Source: Frankineae bacterium MT45
Lineage (GTDB): Bacteria; Actinomycetota; Actinomycetes; Mycobacteriales; Jatrophihabitantaceae
Assembly: GCA_900100325.1 (NCBI GenBank)
Contig: LT629697.1
Location: 124,001-188,000 of the forward strand
DNA: 64,000 nucleotides
Reading direction: 5' to 3'
The position numbers and the translations under genes are program-made. Shown piece by piece: positions 26,332 to 37,624 of this stretch (position 1 is the stretch's first letter; every line of letters begins with the position of its first letter). The notes beneath the pieces are model-generated. The model was not told the DNA's origin, searched no databases, and saw only the letters and a program-made list of their open reading frames with translations.

Positions 26332-27252
26332 CTACTTCAGCGAGATGACCTGCGTCGTCGCGGCCTTGTCGTACCAGGTCTGGTTCCGGCCGGTGTTGTC
26401 GAAGAAGACCGAGACGTACATCAGAATCCCCAGTAGCCAGCAGATAGCGCTGGAGACGCCCAGAATGAACTGGCGCAGGAACCCCTTGCCGAGTCCGGGG
26501 ACGTCTCCGTTGTCCTGGCGCAGAACCTTCACGCCCAGCGCCATCTTTCCCAGCGTCTGACCCTTGAGCCCGATGAAGAGCCATTCGTAGAGGAAGGCGA
26601 AGAGGAAGAAGATCGCCATCGCGAGGAGGAATCCACCGAATCCGGATGCCGAAGTCGTGTTGTAGCAGTAGCCGTCGGTGTCGCAGACGCGGTGCGTGGT
26701 GCTGGTGATGCTCCCGACGCCGAGCGCCAGGAGAATGATGAAGACGACCGCATAGATGACACCGTCGACAAGCCGGGCCAGGAACCGCTGCCCGATGGTG
26801 GCGACCTTGACCGGGCCGACGTTGGGTAGGTCGACCATCGCCGCACCCGCCTGGGCAACCGGCGCGTATCCGCTGTAGCCCGGCGAGGGAGCACCGTAGA
26901 CGGGCGCCTGACCATAAGGCTGCTGGCCGTAGGGCTGCTGCGGCGGCTGACCGTACGGGTTCTGCGGCTGACCGTAGGGCTGCTGCGGCGGCTGGCCGTA
27001 CGGGTTCTGGGGCGCCTGCGGCTGACCATAGGGCTGCTGCGGCGGCTGGCCGTACGGGTTCTGCGGCTGGGCTGGCGGTGCCGGCGGCGGGGTGGGTGCG
27101 GCCGGCGGGGGCGTCGGAGCTGCCGGAGGTGCGCTGTACGGGTCCTGTGGCGGCTGGCCGTAGGAGGGAGCGCTGGGATCTCCGGCTGGTGGCGTTGACG
27201 GCGGCTGGCTCTGGGGATCCTCCTCGGGCGGACCCGGATTCCAGTTCGTCAT
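26332..27252 (-). CDS. RDD family membrane protein with Tyr/Gln/Pro-rich N-terminus
   Basis: 306 residues. The first ~145 residues are disordered and repetitive (multiples of NPYGQPPQQPYGQP). The RDD domain follows: GQRFLARLVDGVIYAVVFIILLAL with the Arg-Asp signature, a loop with two Cys (VCDTDGYCYN), a second span pair and GQTLGKMALGVKVLR, then a final span near GVSSAICWLLGILMYVSVFF. RDD proteins are membrane proteins of mostly unknown role (some act in ion homeostasis). The ATG is preceded by a GGGGACAAGAGA stretch. It is monocistronic with the shared terminator downstream. Confidence 0.88.
   Translation of the reverse strand: MTNWNPGPPEEDPQSQPPSTPPAGDPSAPSYGQPPQDPYSAPPAAPTPPPAAPTPPPAPPAQPQNPYGQPPQQPYGQPQAPQNPYGQPPQQPYGQPQNPYGQPPQQPYGQQPYGQAPVYGAPSPGYSGYAPVAQAGAAMVDLPNVGPVKVATIGQRFLARLVDGVIYAVVFIILLALGVGSITSTTHRVCDTDGYCYNTTSASGFGGFLLAMAIFFLFAFLYEWLFIGLKGQTLGKMALGVKVLRQDNGDVPGLGKGFLRQFILGVSSAICWLLGILMYVSVFFDNTGRNQTWYDKAATTQVISLK
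26905..27075 (-). repeat. Tandem repeat encoding Tyr-Gly-Gln-Pro units
   Basis: About three and a half copies of a 42-54 base unit inside the RDD gene, coding for NPYGQPPQQPYGQP-like blocks. The copies are imperfect, with an extra APQ insert in one. The region is low-complexity and may vary in copy number. Confidence 0.75.
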
Positions 27253-27370
27253 TCTCTTGTCCCCTCATTCATCAAATGGAGCAGGTAGGTCGCGCTCGTC
27301 CCGGATTCTTCCGGTAGCAGCCTCAGATTCCAAGGGCATCGGACATTGTTTCTGAGAACTCGATGTAAAA

Positions 27371-27420
27371 GCCGCAGCCGGCGCATCAGGAGATCACGCT
27401 CCATCTACGCCGGCTGCGGC
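27371..27420 (-). terminator. Terminator of secreted protein A
   Basis: A 13-base perfect stem, GCCGCAGCCGGCG at 27371 with its complement at 27408, a 24-base loop, and TTTTA on the minus strand directly after. It lies 36 bases past the stop of the gene ending at 27456. Confidence 0.75.
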
Positions 27421-27455
27421 CGGTGGCAACTAGCTAATTCGCGCTGTTGCTATTG

Positions 27456-28994
<1,539 letters not shown>

Positions 28995-29096
28995 CTCGTT
29001 CTCCCCTCGATTGAGCTGCGCCCCGGACGACGGACCCCGAACCCAGCGTCTATTTGCCTACCCCTCACGTCGCGGCGACCCACAAAACTCAGCTAC

Positions 29097-29120
29097 GACC
29101 CCCGCCTTACTGCGGGGGTC
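29097..29120 (-). promoter_or_regulatory. Strong hairpin inside the long leader of member A
   Basis: GACCCCCGC at 29097 pairs with GCGGGGGTC at 29112 around a 6-base loop: nine perfect pairs, mostly G-C. It lies about 40-60 bases into the predicted 165-base leader of member A. No T-run follows on the minus strand. The leaders of the other five members are about 70 bases and lack it. Confidence 0.55.
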
Positions 29121-29164
29121 GAACAGAGTTTGTGAAGGCACCACGACGTGGCGGTGCTCACTCG

Positions 29165-29193
29165 AAGCTACTTCGCGGTAACTCAGATCACAA
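29165..29193 (-). promoter_or_regulatory. Promoter of member A with 5'-end hairpin
   Basis: On the minus strand: -35 TTGTGA (29193-29188), 17-base spacer, -10 TAGCTT (29170-29165). The predicted mRNA begins near 29158 with a hairpin (GCACC...GGTGC, 29157-29138). TGTGA-N6-TTACC over the -35 resembles a CRP-type half palindrome. The same design precedes all six family genes. Confidence 0.72.
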
Positions 29194-29257
29194 GAATCCC
29201 TGCGCAAGTTTTACCAACGATTTCTCTCCGTAAAGGACCAGTCGCCCATCAAGGTGG

Positions 29258-31840
29258 TTATTCGCGGACGGCGGCAACGCTCAGCGCAGCACCGTCGGCG
29301 GCGACCTCCACGCCCACCGTCTGGTTGTCGAGGATCTCGCCGGCCAGGATCGCCCGAGCCAACGGATCGCCGATCGCGGTCTGCACCAACCGGCGTAGTG
29401 GACGGGCACCGTAGAGCGGATCGAAGCCGTGCAGGGCAAGCCACTCGCGGGCGGCGTCACTGACCTGTAGTCGCAGGCGCCGGGTCGCCAAGCGGGCCGC
29501 CAAGGAATTGATCTGGATCTCCACGATGTGGGTCAACTGCTCGATTGAGAGCGACGAGAAGACGATGATGTCGTCCAGACGGTTCAGGAACTCCGGCTTG
29601 AAGTGATCGCGGACGACCGCCAGCACCGCCTCATTCCGCAGGTTCTCCGGCAGGTCCTCGACCAGCGCCTGTGAGCCCAGGTTCGACGTCAGCACCAGGA
29701 TCGTGTTGCGGAAATCGATAGTTCGCCCCTGCCCGTCGGTGAGGCGCCCGTCGTCGAGAATCTGCAGGAAGACGTCGAAGACGTCCGGATGCGCCTTCTC
29801 GACCTCGTCGAAGAGGACGACTGAGTACGGACGGCGGCGAACGGCCTCCGAGAGCTGACCGCCCTCGTCGTAGCCAACGTAGCCTGGCGGCGCACCGATG
29901 AGCCGGGACACCGAATGTTTCTCGGCATATTCGCTCATGTCGATCCGGACCATCGCCCGCTCGTCATCGAAGAGGAAGTCAGCCAGAGCCTTGGCCAGTT
30001 CCGTCTTCCCGACGCCGGTCGGCCCGAGGAAGAGGAACGAACCGGCTGGTCGATCAGGGTCGGAGATGCCGGCCCGCGACCGGCGGACCGCATCGGATAC
30101 CGCGCGGACGGCGGCCTCCTGGCCGATCACCCGACGGCCCAGCTCCGTCTCCATCCGCAGCAGCTTGCTCGACTCGCCCTCCAGCAACCGGCCAGCCGGG
30201 ATACCGGTCCAGCTGGCGACCACCTCGGCGATGTCATCGGCGCTCACCTGCTCCTTCACCATGGCGTCGACCAGGGCATCACTCTCGGCCCGGCTGGCGA
30301 TCTCGAGTTCGCGCTCCAGCGGCGGGATCTCCCCGTACTGCAATCGCGAAGCGACGTCCAGATCACCGTCACGCTGAGCTCGCTCGGCCTGCCCCCGCAG
30401 ATCGTCGAGGCGCTCCTTCAACTCGCCGACCCGATTCAGCCCGGCCTTCTCCCGTTCCCAGCGGGCATTGAGCGCGTCGAGTCTCTCGGCGAGGTCGGCC
30501 CGCTCGGCCCGCAGGTTCTCCAGCCGCTCGACGGAGGCCGGATCGGTCTCCCGGGTGAGGGCCAGCTCCTCCATCTGCAGCCGGTCCACCGCTCGCTGCA
30601 GTTCGTCGATCTCGACCGGCCGCGAGTCGATCTCCATCCGTAGCCGGGAACCGGCCTCGTCGACAAGATCGATCGCCTTGTCCGGCAGGAAGCGCGAGGT
30701 GATGTAGCGATCGGAGAGCGAGGCCGCGGCCACCAGCGCCGAGTCACTGATATCGATTCGGTGATGGGCTTCGTAGCGCCCCTTCAACCCGCGGAGGATG
30801 GCGATGGTGTCCTCGACCGACGGTTCGCCGACGAGCACCTGCTGGAAGCGTCGCTCCAGCGCCGGGTCTTTCTCGATGTATTCGCGGTACTCGTCGAGCG
30901 TCGTCGCCCCGACCAGGTGCAACTCGCCGCGGGCCAGCATGGGCTTGAGCATGTTGCCGGCATCCATCGCACCCTCGCCGCCGGCTCCGGCACCGACCAC
31001 GGTGTGCAGCTCGTCGATGAAGGTGATGATCTGCCCGCCGGCGTCCTTGATCTCGTTCAGAACGGCCTTGAGTCTCTCCTCGAACTCGCCGCGATACTTG
31101 GCACCGGCGACCATTGAGGCGAGGTCGAGCGACATCAGGCGCCGACCCCGCAGTGACTCGGGGACGTCCCCAGCGACGATCCGCTGGGCCAGACCCTCGA
31201 CGACGGCGGTCTTACCGACACCAGGCTCACCGATGAGCACCGGGTTGTTCTTGGTGCGTCGCGAAAGCACCTGGATGAGGCGGCGGATCTCCACGTCGCG
31301 GCCGATCACCGGATCGATCTTTCCGTCGCGAGCCTGCGCGGTGAGGTCGATGCCGTACTTGGCCAGCGCCTGGAACGTCCCCTCCGGGTCGGCGCTGGTG
31401 ACTCGGGCCGACCCGCGGACGGTGACGAGCGCGTCCGCGAGCGCAGTCGAGGTCACCCCGTGGCTCGCCAGCAGCTCGCTGAGAACTCCACCAACCGTGG
31501 TGAGAGCGATGAGCAGATGCTCGGTCGAGACGTACTCGTCGTCTCGTTCGACGGCGGCGCGCTCGGCGGCGTTGAGCACGGCCAGCAGCGCGCGCGATGC
31601 CTGAGGGGCAGCGACCGAGGGGCCGGAGGCGGCGGGCAGCGTCTCGATGATCGAGAGCACCTCGCCGTTGAGGCGGGTCGGGTCGGCGCCGACGGCGGTG
31701 ATGAGTGGCCGGGTCAGGCCCTCTCCGTCCTCGATCAGCGCGAGGGCGAGATGGGCCGGCTCGACGGCCGGATTTCCGCGTTCGGCGGCCGATTTCACAG
31801 CGGACGAGACAGCCTGCTGGCTTCTGGTTGTGAGATCCAT
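29258..31840 (-). CDS. clpB: ClpB disaggregase
   Basis: 860-residue Hsp100 ATPase that works with DnaK to pull proteins out of aggregates. The N-terminal Clp repeat domain runs to about residue 145, NBD1 has GEPGVGKT at about 204 and [12 protein letters not shown], the coiled-coil M domain lies at about 400-520 ([20 protein letters not shown]), and NBD2 has GPTGVGKT at about 605, [18 protein letters not shown] and [12 protein letters not shown]. The C-terminus has [15 protein letters not shown] lies ten bases before the ATG. A HAIR operator upstream suggests HspR repression. Unusually, it lies between member A and members B to F of the secreted protein family. Confidence 0.98.
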   Translation of the reverse strand: MDLTTRSQQAVSSAVKSAAERGNPAVEPAHLALALIEDGEGLTRPLITAVGADPTRLNGEVLSIIETLPAASGPSVAAPQASRALLAVLNAAERAAVERDDEYVSTEHLLIALTTVGGVLSELLASHGVTSTALADALVTVRGSARVTSADPEGTFQALAKYGIDLTAQARDGKIDPVIGRDVEIRRLIQVLSRRTKNNPVLIGEPGVGKTAVVEGLAQRIVAGDVPESLRGRRLMSLDLASMVAGAKYRGEFEERLKAVLNEIKDAGGQIITFIDELHTVVGAGAGGEGAMDAGNMLKPMLARGELHLVGATTLDEYREYIEKDPALERRFQQVLVGEPSVEDTIAILRGLKGRYEAHHRIDISDSALVAAASLSDRYITSRFLPDKAIDLVDEAGSRLRMEIDSRPVEIDELQRAVDRLQMEELALTRETDPASVERLENLRAERADLAERLDALNARWEREKAGLNRVGELKERLDDLRGQAERAQRDGDLDVASRLQYGEIPPLERELEIASRAESDALVDAMVKEQVSADDIAEVVASWTGIPAGRLLEGESSKLLRMETELGRRVIGQEAAVRAVSDAVRRSRAGISDPDRPAGSFLFLGPTGVGKTELAKALADFLFDDERAMVRIDMSEYAEKHSVSRLIGAPPGYVGYDEGGQLSEAVRRRPYSVVLFDEVEKAHPDVFDVFLQILDDGRLTDGQGRTIDFRNTILVLTSNLGSQALVEDLPENLRNEAVLAVVRDHFKPEFLNRLDDIIVFSSLSIEQLTHIVEIQINSLAARLATRRLRLQVSDAAREWLALHGFDPLYGARPLRRLVQTAIGDPLARAILAGEILDNQTVGVEVAADGAALSVAAVRE

Positions 31841-31935
31841 TGTGGGGTGACTCCTGAGTGACGTGTGCCTGCACGAGCGCGGACGCGCCCTAGAGACGAG
31901 CGCCGGCGCGCCCTACAGAGTTGAACCCTAGCGAA

Positions 31936-31956
31936 GTTGAGTCTATTCCGCTCAAG
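31936..31956. promoter_or_regulatory. HAIR operator of clpB
   Basis: GTTGAGT-N7-GCTCAAG matches the HspR inverted repeat CTTGAGT-N7-ACTCAAG at 12 of 14 arm positions. It lies about 95-115 bases before the clpB ATG and its TTGAGC half can serve as a -35. hspR itself lies 9 kb away in the dnaK operon. Confidence 0.85.
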
Positions 31957-32007
31957 TTTGTCATTCAGGCTTGGTCGGCGCCACCTGAGTCGGCCGCAGA
32001 ATGCAGC

Positions 32008-32041
32008 GCGGCCGACACCCGATGATCCGGGTGCCGGCCGC
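32008..32041 (-). terminator. Terminator-like hairpin after member B
   Basis: A 14-base stem with one mismatch (32008-32021 with 32028-32041) and a 6-base loop, about 60 bases past the stop of member B. The T-run on the minus strand is weak, so termination may be partial. Confidence 0.6.
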
Positions 32042-32100
32042 GTCTGGCCTAGCTTTTCGTGCAGCTGTTACTGCTGCTGCACTGATCTAGCGGGCGATTC

Positions 32101-33720
32101 TCAGCTGTCCTTGTTGACCAGGTTCAGCGTGAGGGTGTTGGCGTTGCCCGGGAAGATCGCGTTGAGCAGATCGGTGAGCAGGCCACAGTTGGCGAGCTTG
32201 CCGATGGCGAAGGTGCTGCTGAGCGTGCCACCGGTGAAGGGGCTGAACTGGCCCTTTCCGTTGGAGGCCAGGTGAATGCTGACCGGCGAGGCGGTCGAGC
32301 AGTTACCCGAGGTCAGCGGCAGCACACCGAGGGCCTTGACCGACTTGACGCCGAGGTTGGCCTTCAGATCCGCCGTCACGTCCGTCGCTCCCGGTGCGAG
32401 CTGCCCGGTGAGCAGACCGACCTGGGTGAAGGACGACACGATCGTCGTCGGGATGAACCCGAACAGCGAGGCGTTCACCGTGATGTCCGGGATGGACGAG
32501 GTACCGGTGAAGGAACCACCCTTGAGGTTCACATCCGTGGAGATCGTGCCCGGACCAACCTTGCCCGTGCCATTCACCGTCGGCAGACCGATCGTGCCCG
32601 TGGCAGTGAAATCGATGTGCGTCAGGTTAGGAGCCGGAGTGGCGGTCGGAGCCGGAGTGACAACCGGGGTCGGGACGGCGGTCGGAACCGGGGTCGGGAC
32701 AGCGGTCGGCTTCGGCGTCGGAACGGCGGTCGGAACCGGCGTCGGAACGGCGGTCGGAACCGGCGTCGGGACAGCGGTCGGAACCGGCGTCGGGACAGCG
32801 GTCGGAACCGGCGTCGGGACAGCGGTCGGAACCGGCGTCGGGACAGCGGTCGGAACCGGCGTCGGGACAGCGGTCGGAACCGGCGTCGGGACAGCGGTCG
32901 GAACCGGCGTCGGGACAGCGGTCGGAACCGGCGTCGGAACGGCGGTCGGAACCGGCGTCGGAACGGCGGTCGGAACCGGCGTCGGGACAGCGGTCGGAAC
33001 CGGCGTCGGAACGGCGGTCGGAACCGGCGTCGGGACAGCGGTCGGAACCGGCGTCGGGGCCGGGGTCGGCGTGTCAGCCGGGCCAACCGGAATCGAGGCC
33101 AGAACCAGGTTGTCCCCAGCGTCGAACTTGCAGGGGATGTTCTGCTTGGCAACCGGCAGAACGCTGGTGCCGGATGCGTTCTTCGGGTTGAAGACCGCGG
33201 CAACCGTCGTCGCGGTGAGAACCGCGGTGCCGGTCGAGGTCAGCGTCGCCGTCGGCGAGATACCCGTGGCAGTGATGTCGAACTCCGGGCCATCGCCGTT
33301 TGCGTCCTGAGTCTGCGGAACCTGCGTGACCGGAACGGTCGCGACGATCGACAGGTTGGACGGGTTGGCGTTGGTCAGGCTCGCACCAGCAGTGATGGAG
33401 CCCTCGAGCGTGGTGGCGCCGAGGATCTGCAGTGCGTCAGTGGTGGCTACGTTCAGCGTGATGCTGATAGCGAAGTTCTGTAGCTGAACGGTGTCGCCGA
33501 CCTTGGCTCCGTCGGGCACCGTCGCGGTGATCTTGGCTGCGTAGTCCTCGGCACCTGCGACCGGAATGGTGCAGGTGGTCGGAACGACAGCGTTGATGGC
33601 GAGCGCCGAAGCGGCCGAGCCGCCACCGACGAGGGCGATTGCCACGCCCGACACCAAACCGATTGCAGTGACCCCCGATACAGATTTGATCAATCTTCGC
33701 CGCATAAGCGGTTGTTGCAT
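32101..33720 (-). CDS. Secreted Pro/Thr-linker protein, family member B
   Basis: 539 residues. A twin-arginine-like signal ([11 protein letters not shown], fitting RRxLIK) precedes a hydrophobic core and ASA-type cleavage region. The N-terminal domain (~42-212) has [36 protein letters not shown] and QNIPCKFDAGDNLVL. The linker of ~148 residues is almost entirely PVPTAVPT units. The C-terminal domain of ~176 residues contains GTIGLPTVNGTGKVGPG, a paired-Cys region (SGNCSTA, LANCGLL) and [21 protein letters not shown] lies nine bases before the ATG. Four Cys, probably two intradomain disulfides. No known catalytic motif. Likely exported folded by Tat and abundant, judged from the strong ribosome site and promoter. 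Confidence 0.85.
   Translation of the reverse strand: MQQPLMRRRLIKSVSGVTAIGLVSGVAIALVGGGSAASALAINAVVPTTCTIPVAGAEDYAAKITATVPDGAKVGDTVQLQNFAISITLNVATTDALQILGATTLEGSITAGASLTNANPSNLSIVATVPVTQVPQTQDANGDGPEFDITATGISPTATLTSTGTAVLTATTVAAVFNPKNASGTSVLPVAKQNIPCKFDAGDNLVLASIPVGPADTPTPAPTPVPTAVPTPVPTAVPTPVPTAVPTPVPTAVPTPVPTAVPTPVPTAVPTPVPTAVPTPVPTAVPTPVPTAVPTPVPTAVPTPVPTAVPTPVPTAVPTPVPTAVPTPVPTAVPTPKPTAVPTPVPTAVPTPVVTPAPTATPAPNLTHIDFTATGTIGLPTVNGTGKVGPGTISTDVNLKGGSFTGTSSIPDITVNASLFGFIPTTIVSSFTQVGLLTGQLAPGATDVTADLKANLGVKSVKALGVLPLTSGNCSTASPVSIHLASNGKGQFSPFTGGTLSSTFAIGKLANCGLLTDLLNAIFPGNANTLTLNLVNKDS
32629..33078 (-). repeat. 24-base tandem repeat, linker of member B
   Basis: About 18 copies of a 24-base unit (plus strand ACCGGCGTCGGGACAGCGGT and four more bases) coding for PVPTAVPT. 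Two versions, with GGGACAGCGG or GGAACGGCGG, alternate in runs, which shows block duplication. There are no spacers, so this is not a CRISPR array. Confidence 0.95.
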
Positions 33721-33795
33721 GTTTCGCTCCTTCGATCACCAGCAGGCGGGCGCTGCTCCACCCAAACCCAAGGCCGCCCCGTGCGGCCCTCTCGA

Positions 33796-33824
33796 AAGCT
33801 ACTGCCGGGTAAGGCAGATCACAA
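33796..33824 (-). promoter_or_regulatory. Promoter of member B
   Basis: Minus strand: -35 TTGTGA (33824-33819), 17-base spacer, -10 TAGCTT (33801-33796), predicted start near 33789. The transcript would open with GGCCGC..GCGGCC, a 6-base stem with 5-base loop. TGTGA-N6-TTACC lies over the -35. Confidence 0.75.
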
Positions 33825-33923
33825 GGCTTCAGAGCTGATTACGAAGGGCAATCGAGCGAATCGTCACACCGAGCGATCGCGCTTGCTCGGAACGTCACAA
33901 TTGAACATGTACTAGCGGTGTTC

Positions 33924-33941
33924 CCGTACCGGCCGGTACGG
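33924..33941. promoter_or_regulatory. 18-bp perfect palindrome
   Basis: CCGTACCGGCCGGTACGG, fully self-complementary without a loop, about 100 bases upstream of the member B -35 and 46 bases from the terminator of C. No T-run. A protein-binding site is more likely than a terminator; the factor is unknown. I found no other copy in the window. Confidence 0.4.
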
Positions 33942-33986
33942 AAAATGAGCCGTCAGAACCGTTGCAGAATACGGGTTATATGTAAA

Positions 33987-34023
33987 CGCTCGGCGCTCGC
34001 AGGGGTTCTACGAGCGCCGAGCG
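33987..34023 (-). terminator. Terminator of member C
   Basis: A 13-base perfect stem CGCTCGGCGCTCG (33987) with its complement (34011), 11-base loop, then TTTACA on the minus strand, 30 bases after the C stop. Confidence 0.8.
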
Positions 34024-34052
34024 GCTACTGATCGATCTTCCTGCTAATCGAA

Positions 34053-35531
34053 CTAGCTATCTTTCGTCACCAGGTTGAGCGAGAGGCTGTTGTTCGGGCC
34101 CGGGAAGATCGCGTTGAGGATCCCGGTCAGCAGCCCGCAGTCGGTGAGACTGCCGATCGCGAAGGTCGAACTGACGGTTCCGCCGCTGAACGGGCTGAAC
34201 TCGCCCTTGCCATTCGAGGCCAGGTGAATACTGACCGGCGAAGCGGTGTGGCAGCTACCCGAAGTGAGGGGCAGGATGCCGAGCGCCTTGACGGACTTCA
34301 CGCCGATGTTGGCCTTCAGATCCGCGACGAGGTCGGTAGCGCCCTTGGCCAACTGCCCGGTCAGCGGGCCCAGTTCGGTAAACGAAGCGACGGTGGTCAG
34401 CGGGATGAATCCGAAGAGGCTGCCGTTGACAGTGATGTCAGGCAGGGTCGTCGTCCCGGAGAACGTCCCGTTCTTGAGATTGACGTCGGTGGAGACCAGA
34501 CCCGGGCCAACCTTGCCCTTGCCGTTGATCGTCGGCAGGGTGATCGTTCCGTTGGCGTCGAAGTCCAGGTGGGTCAGGCTCGGAGCCGGCGTGGGCGTCG
34601 GCACAGCGGTCGGAGCCGGTGTCGGGACGGCGGTCGGCGTCGGAGTCGGAAGGGTCGACGGCGTCGGAACAGCCGTCGGAGCCGGCGTCGGAGCCGGCGT
34701 CGCGACCGGGGTCGGCGCCGGTGTCGGCGGCACAACCGTCGGCGTCGGCGTCGGAACCATGGTCGAAATCGGCGTCGGGACCGGAGTCGGAACAGCGGTC
34801 GGAGCCGGAGTCGGCGCCGTGGTCGGCTTCGGCGTCGGAACAGCCGTAGGAGCCGGAGTCGGGACAGCGGTCGGGGCCGGGGTCGGCGTGACGGCGGGCA
34901 GGATCGTGACCGAGCCGAGCGTCAGGTCCTGGCCGGCGACGAAGGTGCAAGGGATGTTCCGCTTGGCGACCGGGAGGACGCTCGTGCCGGCGGCGTTCTT
35001 GGGATCGAAGACCGCGCTGACCGTGGTGGCGGTGAGCGTCGCGACACCGGCCGACGTCACGGTGGCCGTCGGCGACACGGCCGACGCGCTGATGGTGAAG
35101 GGTGGCCCATCGCCGTTGGCGTCCGTCGTCTGCGGGACGGCGGTCGGAGGAACATCGGCGTTGATCGACTGGTCGGGCTTGTCGACGTTGGTGACGTGCG
35201 CCGAGGCGGTGATCGTGCCCTGCAGCGTGGTCGCGCCCAGGATCTGGAGGGCATCGGTGGTCGCCGAGTTCAGCAGGATGCTGATCTTCGGGTCACCCAG
35301 GCCCAGGGTGTCTCCGACGTGGATCTGGTCGGGAAGGGTCGCGCTCAGGGTCGCCTGGTACACCTCGGCCCCGGCCACCGGAATCGTGCAGCTGGCGGCG
35401 AGCTGCACATTGAACGTCTGTGCCGACGCGGCGCTGCCGCTGGTGATCGCCGAGGCCAATCCGGCGACGAGCCCGACGGCCGCAACCCCAGCCACCGACT
35501 GAATCAGCCGCCTTCTCTTCAAAGCTTCCAT
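34053..35531 (-). CDS. Secreted Pro/Thr-linker protein, family member C
   Basis: 492 residues from the ATG at 35531, chosen because GGGGAG lies eight bases upstream and the signal peptide ([18 protein letters not shown], Tat-like) then starts correctly; a longer frame to 35579 adds a hydrophilic stretch. The N-terminal domain has [36 protein letters not shown] and [16 protein letters not shown]. The ~104-residue linker is the least regular of the family ([10 protein letters not shown] mixed with [15 protein letters not shown]). The C-terminal ~177 residues have [39 protein letters not shown] and LTDCGLL. Monocistronic. Function unknown. Confidence 0.85.
   Translation of the reverse strand: MEALKRRRLIQSVAGVAAVGLVAGLASAITSGSAASAQTFNVQLAASCTIPVAGAEVYQATLSATLPDQIHVGDTLGLGDPKISILLNSATTDALQILGATTLQGTITASAHVTNVDKPDQSINADVPPTAVPQTTDANGDGPPFTISASAVSPTATVTSAGVATLTATTVSAVFDPKNAAGTSVLPVAKRNIPCTFVAGQDLTLGSVTILPAVTPTPAPTAVPTPAPTAVPTPKPTTAPTPAPTAVPTPVPTPISTMVPTPTPTVVPPTPAPTPVATPAPTPAPTAVPTPSTLPTPTPTAVPTPAPTAVPTPTPAPSLTHLDFDANGTITLPTINGKGKVGPGLVSTDVNLKNGTFSGTTTLPDITVNGSLFGFIPLTTVASFTELGPLTGQLAKGATDLVADLKANIGVKSVKALGILPLTSGSCHTASPVSIHLASNGKGEFSPFSGGTVSSTFAIGSLTDCGLLTGILNAIFPGPNNSLSLNLVTKDS
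34585..34898 (-). repeat. Degenerate Pro/Thr linker repeat of member C
   Basis: About 310 bases of irregular GTCGG-rich units coding [10 protein letters not shown] variants. Less regular than B and D, so it is probably older or under less recent slippage. Confidence 0.85.
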
Positions 35532-35609
35532 TTGGATGTCTCCCCTATGCCGAAGATGAGCTGACCAGAAACCGGCCACTCACCGCGCCGCTCGTTGCGG
35601 CTATGCCCG

Positions 35610-35638
35610 AAGTTACCTCTCAGTAATCCAGATCACAA
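35610..35638 (-). promoter_or_regulatory. Promoter of member C
   Basis: Minus strand: -35 TTGTGA (35638-35633), 17-base spacer, -10 TAACTT (35615-35610), predicted start near 35603, followed at once by a GCCGC-N5-GCGGC hairpin. TGTGA-N6-TTACT lies over the -35. Confidence 0.75.
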
Positions 35639-35786
35639 TACATTTGCCAATAAAACGTAAATCTTCTCTTAGCGCTACAAACAGTCCAGGATGTACAAGT
35701 CGGCCACGATATGACAAGCCACCCAGATCGGTACCGGATATCGAGGTCACCCAGCCGCCGCCTAAGCGCCCCTGGTACGCGAAAGC

Positions 35787-35817
35787 GCCGGCACCGGGGC
35801 GTTGCCCGGACGCCGGC
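35787..35817 (-). terminator. Terminator-like hairpin after member D
   Basis: GCCGGC (35787) pairs with GCCGGC (35812), with further GC pairing inside, 30 bases after the D stop. GCTTTCGCG follows on the minus strand; the T-run is short, so strength is uncertain. Confidence 0.5.
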
Positions 35818-35846
35818 CGCTTCGCGTCAGCTGTACTTGATACCTA

Positions 35847-37475
35847 CTAGCTGTCCTTGGTGACCAGGGTCAGCGAGATGGTGTTGTTGCTTCCCGGGAA
35901 GATTCCGTTGAGGATCCCGGTGAGGGCACCACAGTCGGTGAGGTTGCCGATGGCGAACTTCGCCGCGACGTTGCCGCCGGTGAAGGGGCTGAACTGACCC
36001 TTGCCGTTCGAGGCGAGGTGGATGCTCACCGGCGCTGCGGTGCGGCAACCGGTCGAGGTGAGCGGCAGGATGCCGAGCGCCTTGACCGAGACGACACCGA
36101 TGTTGGCCTGCAGATCCGCGGTCAGATCGGTCGCGCCCTTGGCCAGCTGGCCGGTGAGCGGGCCAACCTGGTTGAACGAGGCGACCATGCTCAGCGGGAT
36201 GAAGCCGAAGAGGCTGCCGCTGATGCTCATGTTCGGCAGGGTGGTGACGCCCGTGAAGGTGCCGCCCTTGAGGTTGACGTCAGTCGAGACGAGACCCGGA
36301 CCGACCTTGCCCGAACCGTTGACGGTCGGGAGCGTGATCGTGCCGTTTGCCGCGAAGTTGATGTGCGTCAAGGTCGTGACCGGAGCCGGCGTCGGGACGG
36401 CGGTCGGGGCCGGCGTCGGAACCGCGGTCGGAGCCGGAGTCGGGACAGCGGTCGGCTTCGGAGTCGGAACCGCGGTCGCGGCCGGAGTCGGGACGGCGGT
36501 CGGCTTCGGAGTCGGAACCGCGGTCGGAACCGGCGTCGGAACCGGCGTCGGGACGGCGGTCGGAACCGGCGTCGGGACTGGGGTCGGGACGGCGGTCGGA
36601 ACCGGCGTCGGGACGGCGGTCGGGGCCGGGGTCGGAACGGCCGTCGGAACCGGCGTCGGAACGGCGGTCGGCTTCGGCGTCGGAACCGCGGTCGGAACCG
36701 GCGTCGGAACAGCCGTCGGGGCCGGGGTCGGAACGGCCGTCGGAACCGGCGTCGGAACGGCCGTCGGCTTCGGCGTCGGAACCGCGGTCGGAACCGGCGT
36801 CGGAACAGCCGTCGGAGCCGGGGTCGGCGTAGCCGCCGCAGTCACCGGGATGGAGCCGAGCAGCAGGTTGTCACCGGCGTCGAAGGTGCAGGGGATGTTC
36901 TGCTTGGCCGCCGGGAGCACGCTGGCGCCCGCGGCGTTCTTCGGGTTGAAGACGGCGTTGACCGTGGTGGCCGTCAGCTTTGCGGTGCCGACCGAGGTCA
37001 TCGTGGCGGTCGGCGAGATGCCGGTTGCGGTGATGGTGAAGGCCGGGCCGTCACCATTGGCGTCCGTCGTCTGCGGGACACTCGTGACCGGGACGGCGGC
37101 GGTGATCGACAGCGTCGACGGGGAGGCATTCGTCAGCGTCGCGCCGGCGGTGATCGAGCCCTCCAGCGTCGTCGCGCCGAGGATCTGCAGCGCGTCCGTG
37201 GTGGCGACGTTCAGCAGGATGCTGATCGAGAAGTTCTGCAGCTGCACGGTGTCGCCGACCTTGGCGCTGTCCGGAACAGTCGCCTTGACGACCGCGGAGT
37301 ACTCCTCGGCGCCGGCGACCGGAATCGTGCAGGTGGTGTTGAGGGTGGCGCTGATCGTCGTGGCCGACGCCGAGCCACCACCCATGAGAGCCGTTGCCAG
37401 GCCGCCAACGAGGCCGACGGCGGCGATGCCGGAGACTGACTTGATCAACCTGCGCCGAAGTAGCGGTCGTTCCAT
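35847..37475 (-). CDS. Secreted Pro/Thr-linker protein, family member D
   Basis: 542 residues with a Tat-like signal ([17 protein letters not shown]) and ASA cleavage region. The N-terminal domain has [36 protein letters not shown] and [17 protein letters not shown] and is nearly identical to that of E, pointing to recent duplication. The linker of ~153 residues (the longest) mixes [16 protein letters not shown] and PAPTAVPT. The C-terminal domain has [39 protein letters not shown] and LTDCGAL. GGAGGAG precedes the ATG. Monocistronic, own promoter and terminator. No enzyme motif; a structural or binding role is only a guess. Confidence 0.85.
   Translation of the reverse strand: MERPLLRRRLIKSVSGIAAVGLVGGLATALMGGGSASATTISATLNTTCTIPVAGAEEYSAVVKATVPDSAKVGDTVQLQNFSISILLNVATTDALQILGATTLEGSITAGATLTNASPSTLSITAAVPVTSVPQTTDANGDGPAFTITATGISPTATMTSVGTAKLTATTVNAVFNPKNAAGASVLPAAKQNIPCTFDAGDNLLLGSIPVTAAATPTPAPTAVPTPVPTAVPTPKPTAVPTPVPTAVPTPAPTAVPTPVPTAVPTPKPTAVPTPVPTAVPTPAPTAVPTPVPTAVPTPVPTPVPTAVPTPVPTPVPTAVPTPKPTAVPTPAATAVPTPKPTAVPTPAPTAVPTPAPTAVPTPAPVTTLTHINFAANGTITLPTVNGSGKVGPGLVSTDVNLKGGTFTGVTTLPNMSISGSLFGFIPLSMVASFNQVGPLTGQLAKGATDLTADLQANIGVVSVKALGILPLTSTGCRTAAPVSIHLASNGKGQFSPFTGGNVAAKFAIGNLTDCGALTGILNGIFPGSNNTISLTLVTKDS
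36379..36840 (-). repeat. 24-base tandem repeat, linker of member D
   Basis: About 19 copies of a 24-base unit with three codon versions at one place (Val, Lys or Ala between prolines) arranged in higher-order blocks; for example the order Val-Lys-Val-Ala recurs. The blocks show segmental duplication within the linker. Confidence 0.95.
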
Positions 37476-37555
37476 GGGGGATCTCCTCCGAGTGTTAGAG
37501 CTGACCGGCCGCCGGGGGACGTCGATCGCTCTGCCGCTCCGTGCGGCCTACACAG

Positions 37556-37584
37556 AATTTACTTCCGAGACAAGGACCCCACAA
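37556..37584 (-). promoter_or_regulatory. Promoter of member D
   Basis: Minus strand: -35 TTGTGG (37584-37579), 17-base spacer, -10 TAAATT (37561-37556), start near 37549 with a GCCGC-N5-GCGGC hairpin. The CRP-like second half is lost here, the only one of the six. Confidence 0.68.
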
Positions 37585-37624
37585 ATTGAAATGGCCTAAT
37601 TCTTTTTCTTTTTCAGGACGGCCA

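Larger units (their letters stand above)
33721..34052. other. Regulatory region between members B and C
   Basis: 332 bases without a gene. From B outwards it holds the ribosome site of B, a 5'-end hairpin (GGCCGC/GCGGCC, 33772-33788), the B promoter, an 18-base palindrome and the terminator of C. All parts are listed separately where strong. Confidence 0.7.
35532..35846. other. Regulatory region between members C and D
   Basis: 315 bases without a gene: the ribosome site and 5'-end hairpin of C (GCCGC/GCGGC, 35587-35601), the C promoter, an AT-rich block at 35640-35690, and the terminator-like hairpin of D. Confidence 0.7.

Noticed and set aside
27371-27420. Hairpin as a riboswitch or attenuator for the RDD gene
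   Set aside because: Its T-run lies on the minus strand after the stop of member A, which fits a plain terminator.
32629-33078. Regular 24-base repeats that look like a CRISPR array
   Set aside because: The repeats are directly adjacent without unique spacers, lie inside a coding frame, keep the frame, and no cas genes are present.
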